Shown: positions 1-10,213 of the stretch, one piece after another
Layout: every line of letters begins with the position of its first letter
How positions within the stretch are numbered: position 1 is the first letter of the stretch
Source of the DNA: Steromphala cineraria
Taxonomy: Eukaryota; Mollusca; Gastropoda; Trochida; Trochidae
Assembly: GCA_916613615.1 (NCBI GenBank)
Contig: OU744725.1
Coordinates: 9,468,708 to 9,532,707, forward strand
Direction: 5' to 3'
Length of the DNA stretch: 64,000 nt
The notes under the pieces: generated by a model
Told to the model about the DNA's origin: nothing
The model's input: the letters and a program-made list of their open reading frames with translations, nothing else
Database searches by the model: none
Translations under genes and position numbers: made by a program

Positions 1-2092
1 TTCAGGAGTGAAAGTGTACATTTTCAAAATTGTTCATGAAATCTATGTTAAAAATGTAATTTCATATGAATGTATGATTGATGTGAGTGAAACAGTGTTG
101 TCTTATGTTTAGAATATTAGATGTTTCCAATGACGGGCAGAAATAGATGATACTATCTTGTTTCTCATTGTCATATCTGTAAATCATCATTAGCCTTCGT
201 CTCCAACTGCAAGATCGACTACAGCGAGACTAATTGCTCCTTTCCACGTTTGTACCTTGCTGTCACCACCAGGTTTACAAGACTTGAATACAAGTGACAA
301 TGAGTTACCTCCCTTTATATTAGCAGTTAAAATGTAAATTAATATTGCTACCTGAACCCTAAATTTAGAAATGTATTCTTAAATCTTAAGTCTGTAGCGC
401 ATTGATATTGTACAAGATAATTGAATTTGAGGCCTCTTTGTCTCATTCACATTTTCATGTACAGAGAATAGCATACAACTATTAAATTACCCTCTTGGTG
501 TATTTTCGAAGCAAAAAAGATTAAAAATGTTGGTTGTGATAGCAAGGTTTCAAATTCAGGACTAATCAGCCATGCTGCATGTTGATCTTGTGTAAACAGT
601 TAATGTGTGGTGGTCTTCTCTCTGAAATAAACCCTGTAGGTAAGTACAAGTTGATAAACCTTATTCAATTAGATATTGACTATTAGTGCTAACTTAGAAT
701 GAACTGAGCCTTATAAAGACTCTATTTTATCATCCTGTAAACATTTTACCCATTACAATCTATTCAGAGGTCAGCTTGATACATTTGGTAAATGTGATAT
801 GAAAGTGTATGTGTAACTAGTTATCAACTTGTTGGAAATGCTTTATTCTTGGGTATGCTGCTAATAGCTCAACTATTGCAAAAGCCACACAACAGTAAAT
901 CACTCATTCTCTTTCTTTTATAATCTCTGGACACTTGACTTGGTTTGGCAAATGAAAATTGTTTTAGCATTAGTAGAGTTGCATTTCTGTTTTGTTTTAT
1001 TCAAATTTGACATAACAAATGGCCACTTACGTTTTAACATTTTGCCAAATTGAAATGTTATTAGGCACTGAAAATGTGAAGGGGAAACTAATGAAATTAC
1101 CAAATGTATCAAAAATGTATCAAGGAGATTGTTTGATTTAGCAAGTTGAAATAGCCAAGTGCATATTTCTGAAATGTAGGTTATGTTGAATCTAGTACAA
1201 TTGCGAGGACAATTAGGTGAGAAAAAGATTATCCAATTTCAAATTATATAGTAATGAAATGTATTTGTTTTTCATTGGGATCTGATCAAGAAATGATTGG
1301 GTTTTTTTTCTGCACTGTTTTGGCAAATCTTCCAAGATAGCCTAGGAGTAGTTTTTGTAGAAAACAAAGTTGGCTATATGACTACCTGTTGCAATCTGTA
1401 TACCTTTGAAATACTAATTCATTTGAATGAAAGAAAACTCAAATTCTGTAATTTGCATATTTATGCATATATATAACCCAAAAGAATTCTTAGCATTTTT
1501 AATATGCTGCCTTGGAAACCTCTTATGTGCAGTTTTTCGTGCAATGTTGTTGGTTATGGCTGTAATATTACATTAAAAAAATGGTTGGTTGATCTAGCAT
1601 TTTCCTTTAAATGATACCAACCTCTATAAAATAAGCAAGGTAGTTTTACAACTTATAGAGAATTTATCACTCTGAAATATGACAGATTCTGTTCATTTGG
1701 AATAATCCAACAATGGCTTTGGTTGTATAAATGTTTTGTATAGTGTTTTAAAGGTATCTACACAAGAGTTTTGCACACTACTGAATTATGAAATATGAAA
1801 ACTTAACAAATTGGTACAAATATATCATTTCGCTATTTTTTGCCCTGATCAAATGTTTTAGAATTAGGCAGATATGGCCATCGACAAAATTTAAACCATT
1901 TGGGCAGATATTTTTCTGCATTATTGATCATCGACAGTTTTCCTGATTGACTGAATAATTGCTTTGGGTGAAATGTATACAGGTATGGATATATGTACAC
2001 AAAAGACTATACACTGAAGGTCCTGATGGAATACAGGGGATGAGTGGTAGGTATAGGCTGGTCCATGATGGTGAAATACGTTGCTGTTGCAG
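1..2092 (+). other. WTAP: WTAP intron upstream of the first visible exon (partial)
   Basis: The window opens inside WTAP. The first visible exon starts at 2093 after a good acceptor (ttgctgttgcag), with two bases of a split codon owed by an exon further left. I looked for the preceding WTAP exon (the coiled-coil part just before the SQTG motif) and did not see it, so I read this stretch as intron. It is AT-rich, and no repeat family or open frame in it can be supported. A very short or divergent upstream exon could have been missed. Confidence 0.6.
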
Positions 2093-2247
2093 CCAAACAG
2101 GCATGAAGCTCATGGCCAAGTGTCGCATGTTACTGCAGGAAAATGAAGAATTGGGCAAGATGATAGCATCAGGGAGAACTGCCAAGTTAGAAGGGGAAAT
2201 AGCACTTCAGAAAACCCTAGTGCAGGAGATGAAGAAAAATCAAGAAG
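2093..2247 (+). CDS. WTAP: WTAP (m6A writer complex subunit), penultimate coding exon
   Basis: This exon encodes 51 whole residues plus a split codon at each side. It begins with the third base of a serine codon and reads (S)QTGMKLMAKCRMLLQENEELG, then GRTAKLEGEIALQK and ends KKNQE. This matches the conserved WTAP stretch SQTGKKLMAKCRMLIQENQELG...RIAQLEAELALQKKYSEEL. WTAP (Drosophila fl(2)d) is the nuclear regulatory subunit that holds the METTL3-METTL14 methyltransferase in nuclear speckles and also acts in splicing. The segment is the long coiled coil. The acceptor is at 2091-2092 and the donor GTAAAC at 2248. The first base of a Glu codon is left at the 3' edge and is completed correctly by the exon at 3160. 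The open frame running left to 1959 is not coding upstream of the acceptor. Confidence 0.93.
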
Positions 2248-3159
2248 GTAAACAATGAGAGGTCCCTGAATATTCATCCTACTACATCAGCGTATTAGTA
2301 TCCATGTTGCTCCTACACATATTCTGATATCTATCAGCCAAAAGACCCCTTTTTGCTGAACGCTGGTTACTCAACATTATCTTTAGCCAGCGAAGTGGCG
2401 ACAAAAAGTATTTTGAACTCAATACACTTAACTAGTGATGCCTTTCCATAAATTTGAATAGGATGCTGCTCGCAAGCTTCAACCAATAAAAGTAGAGCTT
2501 CCTGAAATAGTTTAAAATATACTTATATGGCCTTACATTGACCGTTGCAAATAATTTGATTGCTGCTAAAAAAAGCTTTTGGCTAGATAACTATCAGAAA
2601 TTTGTAGGAATCGGCATATACTGATTAAGCAGGATGTAAAGATTAAGATGTAGACTTGGCAATTAAGATAACTGTTGCTTTGATAGAGGCTCTACAAAGT
2701 GTGCATGGTCATTCAAAAAGTAAATAATTCTATTCTGTCAACTGGAATATCTGCAATTAAAACTAAATTAAGATGTAAATCTAGGAAAATCTAAACTTTA
2801 TTGTATATATATGCCATTAATTGCTTGTTACCTTAGTCATATTCTGTAATATACAGATATGTGTATTTTAAAATTTTCCCCTGCAAGGTTTTACCAGAGC
2901 CAGTTTCAATCCCTGGCTTATAAGCCTTGCTGCATTTTACAACATTTCTGTGGACCAAGTCAACATCTCCTGGAAGTTACTTCACTCAAAGGAGGTCACT
3001 TAACTCAAACCATGAATGTTGATGCAGTGCAGCAAGGCTTCAATTGGCCATTGATGGAGACTACAAGTTATGCCTTGCTGAGGATGTTAACAGTAAAATG
3101 GTTATTTAGGTGACAATGAGATGAAGCTTGTCTAAACTGACTCCCTTGTCTTGCTGCAG
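2248..3159 (+). other. WTAP: WTAP intron between the last two coding exons
   Basis: A 912-bp intron with donor GTAAAC at 2248 and acceptor cttgtcttgctgcag ending at 3159. It interrupts a Glu codon after its first base (phase 1). The joined protein runs KKNQE-ELDEFVGELEEDVEGMQS, which fits human WTAP SSQDELNDFIIQLDEEVEGMQS. No repeat is recognised inside it. An 84-codon frame at 2859-3113 has no recognisable content. Confidence 0.9.
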
Positions 3160-3911
3160 AACTGGATGAGTTCGTGGGCGAGCTGGAGGAGGATGTGGAG
3201 GGAATGCAGAGCATGATATACGTGCTGCAGACACAACTCAAGGACACTAAGGAGCAGCTGGCCAAGGTGCAGGCCGAGAACGATCAGCTGAGATCATCCA
3301 GCAACTCTCAGCACCATCTATCAGACTCTTCACCCGTGTCCAACGGTGGTAAGCATGTTAATCATTCAGCCAGTCCAAAGCCTGAGACTCCGCAAACAAC
3401 TAATAATGTTCAGAGCTCACCTTCAATAAAGCAAGAGCCAATGGAGACAGAGGTAAAGACTAGATCTCCGGAAGAGAAGGATTTCAATAATGCATTACCG
3501 GCAAGTTCACATGAAGACATTGAGGCAATGGAGACGGACACATCAGCTGCTGTCAACTGTAGTGGGAGTTTGGGTGATGTAAAGGAGGAACCTCACTGTG
3601 ATTCCGTGGAGTGGACTTCACCAGCACAAGACAGAACTACAACACAAGCAAATAGCCATGGTGTCAATTCACACATTCTCACAGCAGACAGCACGAGTTG
3701 TCAGGACAACACGGACGCTATGTCTAGCGACGCATGGAGTCCACAAATCAAGACTGAGGAGGATAATGGTGCTGAAGACTCGCTATTTTTGACGGACAAG
3801 CCGACAGTGCTTGGCGACAGTGACGCTCCTCTCTTGTCCAGCACGGAGCTGAAACTTGTACGGAACGGTGTGGAGCAAGTGACTCAACTTGAATCGGAGG
3901 AGGACGTCTAA
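3160..3911 (+). CDS. WTAP: WTAP, terminal coding exon (end of coiled coil and acidic disordered tail)
   Basis: This exon completes the protein and stops with TAA at 3909-3911. With the previous exon, 301 C-terminal residues are visible. The first 40-45 residues (ELDEFVGELEEDVEGMQSMI, then VLQTQLKDTKEQLAKVQAEN) are the end of the conserved WTAP coiled coil. The remaining ~205 residues are low-complexity, rich in Ser, Thr, Glu and Asp, and look disordered, as in other WTAP tails, but with little sequence identity to the human tail. Three perfect psi-K-x-E SUMO-consensus motifs occur in it: IKQE (3426-3437), VKEE (3579-3590) and IKTE (3747-3758), each followed by acidic or proline residues. Several SP and TP dipeptides could be phosphorylated. 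The protein ends ESEEDV. Family identity is near certain; the tail function is inference. Confidence 0.95.
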
Positions 3912-4350
3912 ACGTGTCGCCATCATATGTGTCCTCCAGCCTCTATATCTCTCATCTCAGGATGCAGGCTACAAACCAACAGGCAGCTGCGCCTTGTTAT
4001 CTGGAATATGCAAATCTAATGTTCTTGTTAAATATAACAGAATTTATTATTGTGAGTTCCTTGCATGTTGTTGGAAGAATTTCTACAACAGGTATTTGTT
4101 TTCTGATAAGGCCACAGAAATTTACTTGATAATCTTAAACATGTTTGTAATCTCACTTTCATCAGGATGAAAAAAGGTAAATGGACGTTTAGAACATATT
4201 TGTAAAGTACAAAAGATTCAGTTAAATTTAACTCATTTGAAACATAAATTGGCTGATGGCATAAAGCTTTTTAAGAGTCTCTCAGTGACTTGTATTAGAA
4301 TTCAAGGTCAATCAATTATAATGTTATTGTATGTTTTCAGTACAATATTT

Positions 4351-4356
4351 AATAAA
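4351..4356 (+). terminator. Candidate proximal WTAP poly(A) signal AATAAA
   Basis: Perfect AATAAA about 440 bp after the WTAP stop, followed by GT/T-rich sequence (gtgcttgaatgtttt). It is the first canonical signal in the sense direction that I saw after the stop. Assignment is by position and motif only. Confidence 0.45.
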
Positions 4357-5391
4357 TGACAGGCTAGCATTAATCTAAATCAAATGTGCTTGAATGTTTT
4401 AAAGATAATTGTTGGTTTTTAACATTGACTCAAGGTAACAATGAATCATGTGATTGTGAGAAAATGTTAATTCAAATGTATCTACATTCATTGAATGCCT
4501 TCCCAGAGAACACTTGTAATGAGGGGCTTGATAAGAAAACTGCACCAGGCTTTCTTGGTATATTACTGAGTTAGGTTAACTTTGAATGTGCTCATTGTTG
4601 ATTGCAATTGAAAGAGAATTTTCTGAAGGTAGAGAACAAGATAATGTCTAGCCTGGTGACAATTTTAAAAAACTGAATGACACTATTAAACTTGATTGGC
4701 ACCAAGGTCATAAACTTAGTTTGATCAAGATATTTCCACAAGTCTCCTTAGGCAATAATTTTCAGCCAATTTGATGTCCTTGTAGATGAAGAACTATTGC
4801 TAGGGCAAGACATTGATGTATTTAAACTTATGCAGGTACTGGGAAAGCCAAGGGGCAGATTGGATGAAGAAATTGCCAATTAAATTTTGAAGTTTACTAT
4901 TATATTGTAATGGAAATGGCAATTTAAAAAATGACCAGAGTCTGAAAATGTGAAATGTGAAATGACTTTCCCAATTGCTGTTGCTGGAAGTATGTAAACG
5001 CTAATGAAGCCCAATGAAATAGTTTTAGAATGTGTTGAGACTGCTCGTTATCTTGTACGTGTACCACCTCAAAGGTCTGTAGCCTGTGTCCATACATATT
5101 GTGAGTCAGCCTCTCTCAGTACAACAATCCGTCGAAGAATTCCACACATTCAGGAAGAAGATTTCATTCTGGTTTTGTACATTTTGTTGACATTAATCAT
5201 GTATGTTGTTGGCTAGAGGGTGATCTAAGCAGGAGCCACCAAGCAGACATAAGGTAAACTTGTACCAGTTGATACGGAACTTCATGTTGAAGTTATTGTT
5301 ATGACTGAATAATTCATTATCAATAGGATGTTTTTTCATGATCTTATGTAATTCCAAGTGCTAAATTACTAAAATCTTAACAAATGATGGT

Positions 5392-5397
5392 AATAAA
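5392..5397 (+). terminator. Candidate distal WTAP poly(A) signal AATAAA
   Basis: Second perfect AATAAA in the sense direction (context gtaataaagatg). It would give a 3' UTR of about 1.5 kb. It may instead be chance in AT-rich DNA. Confidence 0.3.
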
Positions 5398-8300
5398 GAT
5401 GTTTCAAAAACAAGTATGAATCATTTGTCACATGCTTCATTTTCCAAAGTTGTTACCACCAATGTTGAAATGCACTGCCTAGGAATTCTCTATAAGCACC
5501 AGATAGATGGTAAGCTTGTGAAATTATATCTTTGAAAATTTAACAATTTCTACTTTATGGATAGATTGGCTTATTTAGATATTTTCTTTACATTAAAAAA
5601 TTATTAAGTTGAAAATAAGATGCACAGGTGAAATTGGCAATATTGCTTATGGAATGGTCCCTATATCTCATTGACTAAACTTTGATGAGCTGACAATTTT
5701 CAAAAGGTCAAATCAGAGTTATCTCCCTTCAACCAAGTCTAAGAAGTTGGGTTAATTTTGTTGTCAAACTTTAATACCTTTGATAAATGGTTATTCCAAT
5801 GTAATCATGTCAATCTTGCTTTAATTAGAAGTTGTTTGTGGTCATCAGATTGATTTTTATATTATTTCTCTATTTAAAGCTTATGTAATTGAAATATTAG
5901 CAAATAATTGAATAAGTATTATGACTGTTAAAACTATTAATGTTCATGTTTTCAAAAGTTTTGGGTATACTTGTTTTTAAAAATAATACTGGATATTTTG
6001 ATTCAAGTATTGAGTTTGATAACTAAGTATATTATCCTTTCACTATCTCCATATTAGGGTCACATCTACATGACCTATGTAAGGTTGCCTGACACTAGAG
6101 GTAAGAAGTTGATTTATGACGGTGCAGATATAGTTGTCCTACCCTGATAAGATATATTGAAGAGGGTGTGGGATGGCTGGTGATACACTCAACTCAGTTC
6201 TTATCTACAGACAAGCTCCAACCTGCATGACAGTCAATGGTCCTGGCGGACAGCTACATTCCTAAATAGGTTTATTGTCCCTTCAGCACTTTTCTAATAT
6301 TGTCTTGTTAGAGATTTGAGATCGTTTTAGTGGCTTTGCACACATACTTTATTTGAGAGGGTTAAATAGAGCTTATGAATTTTTTAAATGAATTATATGT
6401 TTTTTTGGATTGGAATGTTTTAGGATCAGTTCCGTCAGGTATTTTGTTATGCTCTGAAGCTTGTCAGACAAATTTTGTTCAGTGAATTGCATTTATTTTC
6501 TTCTGACTAAAATTAATTAGCAAATAACAAGGTATAAAATTCATATTATAATATGAAATAAGAAGATCACCTGATAAAATTCATGTCTCAGAAAGTTAAC
6601 CAACTCAACATATTCTGTGACAGGCGAAGGTTATTGCCAGTGTAGGTGACTGTTTAACATTGAGAAAGTTGCAGAACAAGTCCCTGTCTGTTCCGCTTGC
6701 CTTGCTTGGCCTGGTCTCGCCACGCTTGAGTAAGCAGGCTGCAGGCAAATGTTGCAGTCCCGTAGTGTAGTCAGGTCTCTTTGTACAGGGAGGGAGCTTA
6801 CTGGAGGCTAGTCAGTCGGCACAGGATAGGGTCAAATTCTTATCTTGTACATTTTCATATTTTCCTAGTAAAAACTAGGATGAGAGCAGAGTTGTATAAC
6901 TTGAGCTGTTTTGAATTGGTTGATGCAAGTGGCATGTGATTTTTAGCTCGGTTTTATTTCCAAACCAAAGAAGGACCTGAATAAATCATTTTACAAGAGA
7001 CTGGAGCATAGAATTAAGACAGGAAAATAGAAAGATACTTCCCAGCAGGTTAAGACTTCACCATGAGAAAGTATAAATATTTGCTTAAGAGGTAAAAAAG
7101 ATATTTTGGCTTATCTTTGTCAAATCTGCTTAGTGTTATCATTACAACACTGATATGATTTATCTGGCAAGTGCTATATTTTAAAGGAAACGTCATTTAC
7201 TATGCATATCTTCCTTGTCAGTTGAGGCATAGATATATCCCTGTGGATGCATAACTAAGTAAACTGCAGTGCTGACATTCCCCACTGCAGGGTTTGTTTG
7301 TATGTAGACACTACCATGCAGGCTTAGATTCCCGACCTATTGCACAATAGGACCACTGAACTAAGATACCTTTTGTGTCTATTATACTTTTATGATAGTG
7401 TCTGAAAATATGAACTTTACTATTGAATGATCAGATGAAAGTATGTTCATGTCATAGAAATCTTTACGTCAAAGGTAATTACAATATCTAATGAATCTGT
7501 GAAAAATAACTGCATGTTATTCCGATTTCACATCAGGGTACAAGAGGTTCCAGCAGGATCAATTGTCATTAGAATTATGTATGAGGGTGTCATCTGGTCA
7601 ACTGAATTACATCCATATATAGGGCTGAAATATAAGTTACTAGGGCCCTGAATGAGAATATCTGAGGGCGTGTCTGTGTACCTAAGGTACACTTGAGGTA
7701 GAATACTAATGCTTTATTTCAGGAGTTTGTAAATGCAATAAACATGCTCATGACGAACTGTCAAATATAAATGTTATAAGGGTTTATTGTAACATTATAT
7801 TTTAGATATTGTTCAGGTTGGAAACAATTGGAGTAAAATATATTTTTTGTTTTAATTTGCAAATGGAGGATGCCTGTTTAATTTTGTACAATTATTTTTC
7901 TGTGAATTTCCAACAAGTGCCACATGTATTTTTTCATAAACATGGTATTTTGAGTTTTCACAAATCTTTATCGAATTATATATTTGATTAATTTACATGA
8001 TATATGACATCATTTTTGGGACATAACTTTTCAATGTAGACTATCTTCTAACATAACTGGAATTTCAATCTTTATTTTCCATATTTGAGAAAACATGATT
8101 CAAAATTAGTTTTGGTTCAGTAAGGGTGTCTGCTTGGTGGCGTTTTAAATTGCTCATCTTGTTGTATGTCTCCTGTTCGCTCGTGTGAAATAAAATCATT
8201 TATAATCATTTATCTTGCTTTCAGTTGGTTATTGTTGCTGTTGTACAGATATGCAATGGGTAGTGAACCAAGAAATTTATCTACCCCGCATATTTTGATC

Positions 8301-8666
8301 AAATCTCAATGGCTGTTTTCATCATTGCTGACGTTTGTCACAAATCGTGCTTTAATCTCAACGCCGATTATAAGTAAATCTGTTTGAACGACTAGTATAT
8401 ACATGTAGTTAAGGTTCAGAACGCTGACAATACCATTTTCAATTGATCGGCATTGTAGGCTTTGATCATCTTCCCTGGGGAGAAAATTCAGGCTAAAAGG
8501 CTGGCACGGAAAATGTGACAAACGACAAGAAAGCTTGGATTAGTAATTAAGTAATTAAGAAAATTGTAGGAAGTTTCTTTCGAGAAAATGATTGTGTTAC
8601 AGAAATTTAAAATATATTATCCACTTCGCCAATGTTAACTTTATTACGATGCAGCGTAACTGGCGT
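5398..8666. other. Intergenic DNA, nothing recognised
   Basis: No spliced-gene signature, family-matching frame, clear inverted-repeat element or tandem array is visible here. Open frames such as 7809-7991 and 8166-8387 have no recognisable content. Confidence 0.5.
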
Positions 8667-9316
8667 TTTATTATTATTTCTTTATTATTTTGCACTTAAG
8701 GAGGCTACAGGCCTATAGTACATACATGTATATACAAGCAGTTTTAGGCAGAAGAGAGTGTATTTTTTCTGAGAATAAAGGCATGGTACAAGAACATTGA
8801 CAGGTTTTCAACATGCCTTTTGCTAGAGCAGCTGATTAAAGATATGAATTTATAAATATTATGATTCGTAAAGTAATATTTTTTAATATACTTATATCTT
8901 AAATCAAGGTAGGCTGGACAGACACAAAGAAAATGGTACTCATCTTCAATTACATTTAAATTACACATTTTACATAATCTGTGTTCTCTTTCTAAGCCAA
9001 CATATCTACCAGTTTCAATTAACAATTCATGTGATGAGCAGCGAAATCTTGTAAGTGAAATTCTGAATTTCCTAACATTCAAAGTAGATAAATAGATTTC
9101 ATTGCATATAGACTGTTTGAACATTCTGTAATATAAACATTTATTTGATAAAGATACTTTATGAAGCCAATCTTGTTGATAAATATCTTGCAACCTTTGT
9201 TTAAAGGATATGAGAAACTGTGTGTGAGAGTGTATACATTGATTATTATTATTATGCAATACCGGTAATAATGATATGCAAATGTACATCGATGAACCTG
9301 TTACGGACAGATATCG
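8667..9316 (-). mobile_element. 5'-truncated LINE (non-LTR retrotransposon), C-terminal end of ORF2
   Basis: The minus strand has an open frame from 9289 down to 8744 (181 codons from its first Met; open to about 9317). It reads like the region after the reverse transcriptase of animal LINEs: LSTLNVRKFRISLTRFRCSSH, ELLIETGRY, then a zinc-knuckle-like C-x2-C...H-x4-C (CKMCNLNVIEDEYHFLCVCP, Cys106, Cys109, His119, Cys124). The palm-domain motifs of reverse transcriptase are absent, so this is a 5'-truncated dead copy. Beyond the stop, the minus-strand sequence ends in an A-rich AATAAAG/AATAATAATAAAA tail near 8667-8692, as expected at a LINE 3' end. The clade (CR1/L2-like or other) cannot be assigned from this fragment. 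The intact frame suggests a fairly recent insertion. Confidence 0.75.
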
Positions 9317-9669
9317 TTACACCATTCAGCCACGTGAACGGTTTGAACTTTCCACCACGGAACATGAGGCAAGTTTCCTTCATCTCTACCTGAATCTTGA
9401 TAGCTGAGCATCATTCATTGAACATTACTTGATAGTATCCTATTTGTCATGTAGAAAAGAATACACCATGACAATTGCGAGTCTCGATGATATATATGTA
9501 GTTGGTTTAAACATATTTTATTTCACAAAATGAAATAAGGATTGGTGAACAAGCCATTAGGCTTATTTGAACACCGCTCCTTGTAGTTCTGGATCAATCA
9601 TTTTATGGGAACTTGTGACTGTTGTACCGTGACTTTACTTTTACAAATTGTTTATACAATTGGATATAC

Positions 9670-10034
9670 TTAAAGGGGCAGTAGCACGTTTTTTGATAAT
9701 TTTTAATTTTAAATTTTTCACTGATAATTGTATGTTAGTTCTAAATGTATTACTTTGATAGTGTCATAAATCTTATTACACAAGCCAATTAGCCATAGTC
9801 AGAGGACAAAGTATGAAGATTCACATAAAATCCATTGGCGGCCATTTTTGTGTGAACACCTTTAATTCACTTTCTGTAAGAAAAAGGAATCGCAAGGCTA
9901 AACTTTACATTATATATTTGAATTGTTACTGCTCAATTTAGTTTAAATACATTGTCTTTCAATTGGAACCATTAATTTTCATTTTCCTGACATCACCTTA
10001 TTTCCCCTCTAAAAACGTGCTACTGCCCCTTTAA
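9670..10034. mobile_element. Non-autonomous DNA transposon (MITE), TTAA-ended family, copy 1
   Basis: A 365-bp element bounded by TTAA on both sides, with terminal inverted repeats of about 20 bp (AGGGGCAGTAGCACGTTTTT at the left, its complement at the right). The interior contains ggcggccatttttgtgtg and no coding capacity. A nearly identical copy of the same length lies at 17101-17465. TTAA at both borders fits a TTAA target duplication, as in piggyBac-like or Kolobok-like elements. TTAA could also be part of the inverted repeat, so the superfamily is an inference. Confidence 0.8.
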
Positions 10035-10076
10035 TGCAAACAATTAATTTTAAGAGGATTCCACAGTTATAGAGGA

Positions 10077-10212
10077 TACTAAACGACCTTCCATTTAATA
10101 CTATTTTTATTAAACGAGTTAATGATTTTGTATAAAACGAGCGAAAGCGAGTTTGATACCAAATCATTCACGAGTTTAATAAAAATAGTATTAAATGGAA
10201 GGAGGTTTAGTA
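10077..10212. repeat. Long hairpin (imperfect palindrome, arms about 54 bp)
   Basis: The sequence from TACTAAAC at 10077 to GTTTAGTA at 10212 folds back on itself. Left arm CCTTCCATTTAATACTATTT and onwards pairs with right arm ...AAATAGTATTAAATGGAAGG with few mismatches. The central loop is itself nearly palindromic (AAACGAGCGAAAGCGAGTTT). The hairpin lies 43 bp right of the TTAA MITE and just left of the 10214-12340 foldback. It is probably a small foldback element or the end of a larger one. Confidence 0.75.
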
Positions 10213-10213
10213 C

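Larger units (their letters stand above)
3912..5397 (+). other. WTAP: WTAP 3' untranslated region and flank
   Basis: AT-rich sequence following the WTAP stop. Two canonical AATAAA hexamers on the + strand are plausible cleavage signals: 4351-4356, about 440 bp after the stop, and 5392-5397, about 1.48 kb after it. Small open frames here (for example 3889-4170, 4386-4574, 5004-5216) show no recognisable family and are taken as UTR noise. Which signal is used cannot be told from sequence. Confidence 0.55.

Noticed and set aside
1959..2092. Coding sequence upstream of the WTAP acceptor
   Set aside because: The frame is open to 1959 but the residues before SQTG do not resemble WTAP, and a good acceptor sits at 2091-2092.
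5004..5216. 70-codon frame downstream of WTAP as a small gene
   Set aside because: Lies between the two candidate poly(A) signals in likely 3' UTR and matches nothing known to me.
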